Source: DAOUKH01 sp034421515 | GTDB taxonomy: Bacteria; Chloroflexota; Dehalococcoidia; SHYB01 | Assembly (NCBI GenBank): GCA_034421515.1 | Contig: DAOUKH010000029.1 | Coordinates: 1 to 6,699, forward strand | Direction: 5' to 3' | DNA length: 6,699 nucleotides | Shown: positions 1 to 4,381 of the stretch, piece by piece | Numbering within the stretch: the first letter of the stretch is position 1 | How the letters are laid out: each line of letters starts with the position of its first letter | Translations under genes and position numbers: made by a program | Notes under the pieces: generated by a model | The model's input: only the letters and a program-made list of their open reading frames with translations | Databases searched by the model: none | Told to the model about the DNA's origin: nothing

Positions 1-585
1 GTCGTCCTGGGGCTAGCGCTGTTCATCCAAGGGCTGGAGAGCGGGCTGTTCCCGCTGGGCGAGGCGCTGGCGCAGGGGCTGGCACGCAGGGGAAGCGCTA
101 CGGTGCTGCTGGCGCTGGCCTTCTGTCTCGGCTTCGGCACCACCGTGGCCGAGCCGGCGCTGATCGCCGTGGCGGCCGAGGCGGCGAAGGTGGCGGCCGA
201 GGCGGACTTCATCGGCGGCAGCCAGGCAGCCCAGGACCGGTACGCCCTTGAGCTGCGCGTGGTTGTGGCCCTCGCCGTCGGCCTCGCCATCGTCCTGGGG
301 GTGCTGCGCATCCTGAAAGGCTGGCCCATTCACCGATTCATCATCAGCGGCTACGTGCTGGTCATGGTGATGACCCTATTCGCGCCGGAGGAGATTGTGG
401 GGGTGGCCTACGACTCCGGCGGGGTGACGACCAGCACGATCACGGTGCCCCTGATCACCGCCTTGGGAGTGGGCCTCGCCTCCACCATACGGGGGCGCAA
501 CCCGATGCTGGACGGCTTTGGACTGATCGCCTTCGCAAGCCTCACACCCATGATCTGCGTGCTGGGCTACGGGATGGTGACGTGA
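1..585 (+). CDS. DUF1538 membrane protein, first of a tandem pair (UmpA-like), 5' end missing
   Basis: The frame is open from base 1, so the start lies upstream; 194 residues are visible before TGA at 583-585. The protein is strongly hydrophobic, with several membrane helices. Its motifs recur in the next gene: TTVAEPALIAVA near the visible start, AYDSGGVTTSTITVP in the middle, and DGFGLIAFASLTP near the C-terminus, with acidic or polar residues inside hydrophobic stretches as in ion carriers. These motifs match the DUF1538 family. From memory, a pair of DUF1538 proteins called UmpA and UmpB in a Halomonas species was reported as a two-component Na+(Li+,K+)/H+ antiporter, so a cation/proton antiport role at the cytoplasmic membrane is plausible but not shown here. 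The stop overlaps the next start by one base (TGATG), indicating translational coupling. An internal ATG/GTG start near 103 is unlikely, because homology to the next protein continues upstream to the window edge. Confidence 0.85.
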   Translation, partial: VVLGLALFIQGLESGLFPLGEALAQGLARRGSATVLLALAFCLGFGTTVAEPALIAVAAEAAKVAAEADFIGGSQAAQDRYALELRVVVALAVGLAIVLGVLRILKGWPIHRFIISGYVLVMVMTLFAPEEIVGVAYDSGGVTTSTITVPLITALGVGLASTIRGRNPMLDGFGLIAFASLTPMICVLGYGMVT

Positions 586-1373
586 TGCTGGAGTGGCTGG
601 CGCTCTTCGGAGAGACCCTGCTGTATACGCTGCGGGACGTGACGCCCATCGTCGTCATCCTGGTCGTGTTCCAGGTGGGCGTGCTGCGGCGCAGGTTGCC
701 CAACGTCAGGGGCATCGCCACCGGGTCGGTCATGGTGCTGCTGGGGCTGGCGCTCTTCCTCATCGGGCTGGACCAAGCGCTGTTCCCCATCGGCGAGACG
801 ATGGCGCGGCAGCTCACGGAGATGGCGGGGGAGTCTGCGTTGGCGGGCGTGGTGCGGTGGGAGGACTACTGGGTGGTCTACCTCTTCGCGGCCGCCATCG
901 GTTTTGCGACGACGGCGGCCGAGCCGTCCCTCATCGCCGTGGCGCTCAAGGCCCAGGAGGTCTCGGGTGGAGCGGTGAACGCCTGGGGGCTGCGCATCGC
1001 GGTGGCGGTGGGCGTGGCCGCCGGGGTAGCCCTGGGATGCTTCCGCATCGTGACGGGCTCGCCGCTCCCGTGGTACATTCTGGCCGCCTACGTCGTCGTC
1101 ATCGTGCTGACGTACCTGAGCCGCCGCACCATCATCCCGCTGGCCTACGACAGCGGCGGCGTCACCACATCGACCGTCACGGTGCCGGTGGTGGCGGCCC
1201 TGGGGCTGGGCCTTGCCGCCAGCGTCCCGGGGCGCAGCCCACTCATCGATGGCTTCGGGCTCATCGCTTTCGCCAGTGTCTTCCCCATCATGTCGGTGCT
1301 AGGCTACGCCATCGCCGCCGAACGGGTGGAACATTGGCGCACCCGGAAGGAACGCCAGGAGGTGAAGACATGA
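585..1373 (+). CDS. DUF1538 membrane protein, second of the pair (UmpB-like)
   Basis: This is a 262-residue integral membrane protein if ATG at 585 is used; GTG at 582 adds one residue and is an alternative. It is a paralogue of the preceding gene and carries the same signatures: an FATTAAEPSLIAVA segment (E113-P114), AYDSGGVTTSTVTVP (D189-S-G-G) and DGFGLIAFASVFP (D222). About six or seven hydrophobic segments are visible, and the C-terminal tail is charged (E-R-x-E-H-W-R-T-R-K-E-R). It is expected to form a heteromeric membrane complex with the first subunit, by analogy with the reported UmpAB Na+(Li+,K+)/H+ antiporter. The first start has no clear Shine-Dalgarno sequence, which fits reinitiation at the TGATG overlap. 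It overlaps the P-II gene by four bases (ATGA). Ion specificity cannot be read from the sequence. Confidence 0.88.
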   Translation: MLEWLALFGETLLYTLRDVTPIVVILVVFQVGVLRRRLPNVRGIATGSVMVLLGLALFLIGLDQALFPIGETMARQLTEMAGESALAGVVRWEDYWVVYLFAAAIGFATTAAEPSLIAVALKAQEVSGGAVNAWGLRIAVAVGVAAGVALGCFRIVTGSPLPWYILAAYVVVIVLTYLSRRTIIPLAYDSGGVTTSTVTVPVVAALGLGLAASVPGRSPLIDGFGLIAFASVFPIMSVLGYAIAAERVEHWRTRKERQEVKT

Positions 1374-1720
1374 AGATGGCGCTGGTCGTCGCGCTGGTGA
1401 GCAAGGAGAAGACGGACCACATCGTCGATGCCGCGCGGGCGGGCGGCGCGACGGGTGCCACCATCATCAGCAGCGTGCGCGGCGAGGGGCTGGAACCGGC
1501 AAAGACCTTTCTCGGGCTGGACCTGACCGCGAGCCGGGACGTGGTGCTGTTCCTGGTGGCGGAACCGAGAGCCCGGGACATCCTCGAACGCATCGCGGCG
1601 GCCGGCGAAATGGACCGCGAGCACGGGGCCGGCGTCGCCTTTCAGATTTCCGTTGAGGACGTCGTCGGCCTCTCAACCCAGTTGCCCACGCTGATGGAGG
1701 AATTGGAAGGCACGCTATGA
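1370..1720 (+). CDS. Divergent P-II-like signalling protein of the DUF1538 operon
   Basis: This 116-residue protein has the length and beta-alpha-beta pattern of P-II (GlnB/GlnK) trimers. The N-terminal strand is MKMALVVALV, then comes helix 1 ending in AGGATGATI, then a T-loop-like RGEGLEP (37-43), and a C-terminal G-A-G-V-A-F-Q-I strand (86-93) followed by V-E-D-V. An AGGAGG ribosome-binding site at 1357-1362 lies seven bases before the ATG at 1370, which fixes the start. The protein contains no tyrosine, so it cannot be uridylylated or adenylylated at the usual T-loop Tyr51. The T-loop Gln that contacts 2-oxoglutarate and the D-G-K of the usual B-loop are also not evident. It overlaps both neighbours by four bases, suggesting that it regulates the DUF1538 pair as GlnK regulates AmtB. 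That role is an inference; the family call is firm at fold level. Confidence 0.82.
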   Translation: MKMALVVALVSKEKTDHIVDAARAGGATGATIISSVRGEGLEPAKTFLGLDLTASRDVVLFLVAEPRARDILERIAAAGEMDREHGAGVAFQISVEDVVGLSTQLPTLMEELEGTL

Positions 1721-2127
1721 ACGATCAGGGCGACAACAGGGCGATACGAGTACTCGATATCTTGGGGCCGGAGGTCCACGCCATCGACGGGCTGGCCACG
1801 GTGGCCGAGGCTATGGAGACGATGAAGCGGCTGCACATCAGCTCGCTCGTCGTCAACCGCCGCCACGATGACGACGAGCTGGGGCTGATCACCGTGAGCG
1901 ACTTGGCGCGAGAGGTTATCGCGCGCAACCGCGCGCCGGAGCGAGTCAATGTCTACGAGGTCATGGCGAAGCCGGCGCTGTCGGTCCGCCCGGAGATGCT
2001 AGCGCGCTACGCGGTGCGGCTGATGGTGCAGTTTCGCGTCTCCCGCGCGCTAGTGGTCGATGACGCCGGGGCGCCCCGCGGCCTTGTCACGCTGCGCGAC
2101 CTGGTCTTGGGTCTCACTCCGGAGTAG
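1717..2127 (+). CDS. Stand-alone CBS domain-pair protein (putative nucleotide sensor)
   Basis: This 136-residue soluble protein consists almost entirely of two CBS motifs (about 10-68 and 78-134), forming one Bateman module. Both carry the ribose/phosphate-binding G-x-x-T-x-x-D pattern: G56-L-I-T59-V-S-D62 and G122-L-V-T125-L-R-D128. Binding of an adenine nucleotide (AMP, ADP, ATP or S-adenosylmethionine) is therefore likely from family knowledge, although the ligand is not known. No catalytic, DNA-binding or membrane domain is present. The ATG overlaps the P-II stop (ATGA), making it the last gene of the coupled operon. CBS modules often gate transporters, so it probably reports cell energy state to the DUF1538 proteins or to the P-II partner. 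No clear T-rich terminator follows, but the palindromic repeat at 2161-2187 lies just downstream. Confidence 0.88.
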   Translation: MNDQGDNRAIRVLDILGPEVHAIDGLATVAEAMETMKRLHISSLVVNRRHDDDELGLITVSDLAREVIARNRAPERVNVYEVMAKPALSVRPEMLARYAVRLMVQFRVSRALVVDDAGAPRGLVTLRDLVLGLTPE

Positions 2128-2160
2128 CCACCGGGCCCCTTGCTCGTACCAGGGGATCGT

Positions 2161-2187
2161 CCCTGCAGGGGCGATTCGAGAATCGCC
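2161..2187. repeat. Bipartite palindromic repeat, copy 1
   Basis: CCCTGCAGGG (2161-2170, a perfect palindrome) is directly followed by GGCGATTC-GA-GAATCGCC (2170-2187, a perfect 8-bp inverted repeat with a 2-base loop). The same architecture recurs at 2717-2744 with different stem bases. It sits between the CBS gene and the cupredoxin gene. A further CAGGG...CCCTG pair (2150-2165) overlaps its left side. It is probably a dispersed REP-like element and may also act as a transcript 3' end. Confidence 0.7.
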
Positions 2188-2293
2188 GGTCCCCCGGCTC
2201 GGCCCCGCCCGATGACCTGCGGGTGTATCCTGAAGGGTGCGCTACGTCGCCGAGCCCGAACGCCCTGCTAGACCAAGGAGCCCCGTACCCCCC

Positions 2294-2695
2294 ATGCCTC
2301 GATTCCCGCGCCTCCGACTGCTCGTGCCGGCCGCCATCCTCGCCTCCGCGCTCGTCCTCACCGCCTGCCCCGGCGAGTCGGCCACGCCCACGCCGATTCC
2401 CCCCACCGCCACCCCCGGCGGCCCGGTCACCAAGATTTTCGTCGAAATGACCTCGTTCGACTTCATCCCGGAAGACTTCGAGTTCTCCGTCGGCGAGACG
2501 GTCGAGTTCGAGCTCTTCTCAAGGGACATCGAGCACGACTTCACCGTCGAAGCTCTCGGCATCGACTGGGACGTCGACGGCGGCGAAACCGAGACGCACC
2601 GCTACACCTTCAACACCGCCGGCAAGTTCCGCCTGCTCTGCACCATCCCCGGCCACGAAGCCGGCGGCATGATCGGCGAAATCGTCGTCCGCTAA
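2294..2695 (+). CDS. Cupredoxin-domain lipoprotein (type 1 blue-copper protein)
   Basis: This 133-residue secreted lipoprotein starts at ATG 2294, preceded by AAGGAG at 2275-2280 (13-base spacing, rather long). This start gives a proper signal peptide: Arg-rich n-region, hydrophobic core and lipobox LTAC, with the lipidated Cys at 25. An in-frame GTG at 2237 would add 19 Arg/Pro-rich residues and spoil the signal. A Thr/Pro linker (about 31-44) leads to a plastocyanin/azurin-like beta domain (about 46-133). All four type 1 copper ligands are visible: H81 (in E-H-D-F), C116, H121 and M126, in the C-x4-H-x4-M arrangement. It should carry single electrons at the outer face of the membrane; the partner is unknown. 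T-P-rich linkers after the lipobox are common in Chloroflexota lipoproteins. Synonymous codons are strongly C-ending, unlike the G-rich style of the preceding operon. It appears to be a single gene between hairpin repeats. Confidence 0.9.
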   Translation: MPRFPRLRLLVPAAILASALVLTACPGESATPTPIPPTATPGGPVTKIFVEMTSFDFIPEDFEFSVGETVEFELFSRDIEHDFTVEALGIDWDVDGGETETHRYTFNTAGKFRLLCTIPGHEAGGMIGEIVVR

Positions 2696-2716
2696 ACGCC
2701 AGGCCTCGCCTTCCTC

Positions 2717-2744
2717 CCCTGTAGGGGCGAGTCGTGACTCGCCC
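2717..2744. repeat. Bipartite palindromic repeat, copy 2
   Basis: CCCCTGTAGGGG (2716-2727; 5-bp arms around GT) overlaps GGGCGAGTC-GT-GACTCGCCC (2725-2744, a perfect 9-bp inverted repeat with a 2-base loop). Layout and leading bases match copy 1 at 2161-2187, while the hairpin arms differ by compensating changes (GATTC/GAATC versus GAGTC/GACTC). It lies 20 bases downstream of the cupredoxin stop and may form the 3' end of that transcript. Confidence 0.72.
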
Positions 2745-2751
2745 ATGCCGC

Positions 2752-2800
2752 CTCTCCCCCTCTGGGGGAGACTGAGAGAGGGCCGGGGCGGGGGCCTTAC
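2752..2800. repeat. CTCTCCC...GGGAGA hairpin repeat (REP-like)
   Basis: TCTCCCCC (2753-2760) and GGGGGAGA (2764-2771) form a perfect 8-bp stem with a TCT loop, followed by a G-rich tail containing GAGAGGGCCGGGGCGGGGG (2776-2794). This resembles a 'CTCTCCCTCTGGGAGAGGG' intergenic repeat that I recall from many GC-rich genomes, here with mutations. It could stop cupredoxin transcription, but no T-run follows the stem. Confidence 0.55.
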
Positions 2801-2814
2801 CCCACCGCCGCCGC

Positions 2815-2843
2815 TTGACAATAACGCGGGCGGTCGGCATTAT
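2815..2843 (+). promoter_or_regulatory. Sigma70-type promoter for the urate-oxidase-N-like gene
   Basis: A perfect -35 TTGACA (2815-2820) is separated by exactly 17 bases from CATTAT (2838-2843, five of six matches to TATAAT). The expected start near 2850 leaves a leader of about 57 bases before ATG 2907. In that leader CCTTCCG (2862-2868) can pair with CGGAAAGG (2890-2897), one bulge, which overlaps the purine-rich ribosome-binding site. Confidence 0.75.
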
Positions 2844-2906
2844 GCGGCACACCTGAAACGACCTTCCGTAATCGGTAGCTTCGGACAACCGGAAAGGGGG
2901 GAGCGT

Positions 2907-3410
2907 ATGGATCTCTTCTGGGAGATCTTCTTCGATCTAGACCGCGTTGGTCACATCGTCGCCGGAATCACGTGGATCGGCATCCTCTACTACCTGAACT
3001 TCGCACAGGTGCCTTCCTTCGCGAAGATGGATGCCGCTGCCCGCACCAACGCCATACAGGTGCTGGTGCCCCAGGTGCTGTTCCTGTTCCGCTGGGCGGC
3101 CTTCTTCACCGTCCTCTTCGGACTCGGGTACATCATCGGCAAGGGCGTGCAGGACCACAACTACTTCGAGACGACCCGCTTCTACTCCGTCGCCATCGGC
3201 GGAGTGATGGGCCTCATCATGGCCGGCAACGTCTGGTTCATCATCTGGCCGAACCAGAAGAAGGTCATCGCCGCGGCGAACACCGGCGAGGCGCCGGATC
3301 CGTCGTGGGCGCGGAAGACGCTGCTCGCGTCCCGCACTAACACGATGCTCTCGGTGCCGATGATCTTCTTCATGGCGGCGGCGATTCACCTGCCCGCGCT
3401 GTGGAATTAG
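2907..3410 (+). CDS. Urate_ox_N (DUF989/PuuD N-terminal)-like four-helix membrane protein
   Basis: This 167-residue membrane protein has about four hydrophobic segments (roughly 14-32, 56-77, 93-114 and 146-165). The start is ATG 2907, preceded by the purine-rich GGAAAGGGGGGAG (2891-2903). Family-like landmarks are H16 in G-H-I-V-A-G-I-T-W-I-G, N31-F-x-Q in the first loop, F61-R-W, N108-V-W-F-I-I-W-P, S142-R-T-N-T and H161 in the last helix. I recognise these as the N-terminal membrane domain of PuuD-type urate hydroxylases (Urate_ox_N). Full PuuD is much longer and ends in a cytochrome c domain; here there is no CXXCH, so urate oxidation cannot be assumed. The conserved His residues inside helices would fit heme or metal binding, as in other small His-bearing membrane proteins, but this is inference. 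It is the first gene of a two-gene unit with the small protein 13 bases downstream. Confidence 0.72.
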   Translation: MDLFWEIFFDLDRVGHIVAGITWIGILYYLNFAQVPSFAKMDAAARTNAIQVLVPQVLFLFRWAAFFTVLFGLGYIIGKGVQDHNYFETTRFYSVAIGGVMGLIMAGNVWFIIWPNQKKVIAAANTGEAPDPSWARKTLLASRTNTMLSVPMIFFMAAAIHLPALWN

Positions 3411-3423
3411 GAGAGGCCACACC

Positions 3424-3615
3424 ATGAACAGCATCGAAGACTTCATCGAATCACCCATCGGCAAGCCGATCGTGTCGGTGCTCTCCTTCATCGCCGGGAT
3501 CACCGTCATCAACGGCAAGACCTTCCTCGAGTCGCCCCACAAGACCATCATCGCCGGAGTCCTGCTCACCGGCGCGGCGATCATCGCGATTCGGATCGCG
3601 GCGATCGTTTCTTAA
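3424..3615 (+). CDS. Small two-helix membrane protein with an internal repeat, unknown function
   Basis: This 63-residue protein has an ATG at 3424 and a TAGGAGAGG ribosome-binding site overlapping the upstream stop codon (AGGAG at 3409-3413, 10-base spacing). I do not recognise a family. It consists of two similar units: F7-I-E-S-P followed by a hydrophobic helix (about 15-29), and F34-L-E-S-P followed by a second helix (about 41-62). Each F-[IL]-E-S-P segment ends just before a lysine and the membrane span. It ends in I-V-S, with no soluble domain. Co-transcription with the four-helix membrane protein, and the terminator just after it, suggest that it is a partner or assembly subunit. The good ribosome-binding site and normal codon use support a real gene. 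Confidence 0.72.
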   Translation: MNSIEDFIESPIGKPIVSVLSFIAGITVINGKTFLESPHKTIIAGVLLTGAAIIAIRIAAIVS

Positions 3616-3651
3616 ACACGGGACGGCTTCGAGTTCCGACATACGTCAGCG

Positions 3652-3681
3652 AAGAGAGGCCCCCGGCCGGGGGCCTCTCTT
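3652..3681 (+). terminator. Strong hairpin terminator after the small membrane gene
   Basis: A perfect 13-bp inverted repeat, AAGAGAGGCCCCC (3652-3664) and GGGGGCCTCTCTT (3669-3681), encloses a GGCC loop. It lies 37 bases after the stop at 3615 and just before the rubrerythrin promoter. The T-tract is short (CTCTCTT then GCGTT), so it is a strong stem with a weak U-tail. Confidence 0.8.
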
Positions 3682-3717
3682 GCGTTAACCGTGCCGGGCG
3701 AGGACAGGCCGGCGCGG

Positions 3718-3746
3718 TTGCATTTCGGGGGGAGGTTCACCATAAT
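3718..3746 (+). promoter_or_regulatory. Sigma70-type promoter of the rubrerythrin gene
   Basis: A -35 TTGCAT (3718-3723, four of six matches to TTGACA) and a -10 CATAAT (3741-3746, five of six) are separated by exactly 17 bases. The expected transcript start near 3753 gives a leader of about 48 bases, which includes the TAGGAGG ribosome-binding site at 3785-3791. Confidence 0.68.
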
Positions 3747-3761
3747 TTACCCGTCCGAAAT
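3722..3761. promoter_or_regulatory. Inverted repeat centred on the rubrerythrin -10 box, possible operator
   Basis: ATTTCGG (3722-3728) and CCGAAAT (3755-3761) are perfect 7-bp inverted arms 26 bases apart. The midpoint, 3741.5, falls in the -10 box. The left arm overlaps the -35 edge and the right arm covers the expected transcript start. A redox-responsive regulator site would suit a rubrerythrin gene, but no named consensus is matched and a chance occurrence is possible. Confidence 0.35.
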
Positions 3762-3800
3762 CCATCGTAGCGAGAGCCAACAGGTAGGAGGCACACCCCT

Positions 3801-4247
3801 ATGGCCAAATCGTTAGACGGGACCAAGAGTCTCGACAACCTCAAGAACGCCTTTGCCGGCGAGTCCCAGGCGAATCGCCGCTACATGTACTTCGCGCGGC
3901 AGGCCGACATCGAAGGCTACCCGGACGTCGGCGGCCTCTTCCGCGACACCGCCGAGGCCGAGACCGGCCACGCCTTCGGTCACCTCGACTTCCTCAAGTC
4001 GGTCGGCGACCCCGCCACCGGCGACCCCATCGGCACGACCGAGAAGAACCTCCAGGCCGCGGTCGACGGCGAGACCTACGAATACACGGAGATGTACCCG
4101 GGCATGGCCAAGACCGCGCGCGACGAGGGCTTCGACGAACTGGCCGAGTGGTTCGAGACGCTGGCGCGCGCCGAGAAGTCGCATGCCGGGCGCTTCAACC
4201 AGGGCCTGGGCAAGGTCGCGGGCAAGGAGCCGGCCGACGCGATGTAG
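3801..4247 (+). CDS. Rubrerythrin, ferritin-like diiron domain only
   Basis: This 148-residue protein starts at ATG 3801, nine bases after TAGGAGG (3785-3791). It is a four-helix ferritin-like diiron protein of the rubrerythrin family, cytoplasmic (no signal peptide), which normally reduces hydrogen peroxide to water. The expected ligands are all present: E21 (in G-E-S-Q-A-N), E54 and H57 (E-x-x-H), E94 and E97 (E-Y-T-E-M-Y-P), and E125 and H128 (E-K-S-H). Classical rubrerythrin has a C-terminal rubredoxin domain with two CXXC knuckles; here the protein ends about 20 residues after the last ligand and has no Cys at all. It therefore needs an external electron donor, for which the iron-sulfur protein encoded downstream is a candidate. 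It has its own promoter and terminator, so it is transcribed alone. The family call is secure; the in vivo substrate is inferred. Confidence 0.95.
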   Translation: MAKSLDGTKSLDNLKNAFAGESQANRRYMYFARQADIEGYPDVGGLFRDTAEAETGHAFGHLDFLKSVGDPATGDPIGTTEKNLQAAVDGETYEYTEMYPGMAKTARDEGFDELAEWFETLARAEKSHAGRFNQGLGKVAGKEPADAM

Positions 4248-4280
4248 CCGCCTCCCGCAGCCATGCGGAGACCAACGACG

Positions 4281-4312
4281 AAACGCCCCGAGGGTCCGCC
4301 TTCGGGGCGTTT
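4281..4312 (+). terminator. Hairpin terminator after rubrerythrin
   Basis: AAACGCCCCGA (4281-4291) pairs perfectly with TCGGGGCGTTT (4302-4312) as an 11-bp stem around a 10-base loop. The 3' arm ends in TTTGTCT, a short U-tail. It lies 33 bases after the rubrerythrin stop and separates it from the next gene, which must have its own weak promoter or depend on readthrough. Confidence 0.82.
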
Positions 4313-4381
4313 GTCTGCCCGTAACAACATGAACATGCTCGCGAACAAGTTGCACGCCGCGCACTTCGGAGCTTCGTCAAC

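Noticed and set aside
593..1369. N-terminal extension of the P-II frame through the second DUF1538 gene
   Set aside because: The extension is Arg/Gly/His-rich out-of-frame translation. A good AGGAGG site and ATG at 1370 mark the true start.
2226..2231. TATCCT as the -10 of a cupredoxin promoter
   Set aside because: No acceptable -35 lies 16-18 bases upstream (the bases there are C-rich), so it is not listed.
2237..2293. Longer cupredoxin start at GTG 2237
   Set aside because: It would put 19 Arg/Pro-rich residues before the signal peptide; ATG 2294 gives a standard lipoprotein signal.
2745..2906. Longer start for the Urate_ox_N-like protein at 2745
   Set aside because: It would read through the hairpin repeat and the promoter; ATG 2907 has a ribosome-binding site and matches the family N-terminus.
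4311..4339. TTGTCT-N17-CATGCT as a promoter for the iron-sulfur gene
   Set aside because: Both boxes match the consensus poorly and the first overlaps the terminator stem.
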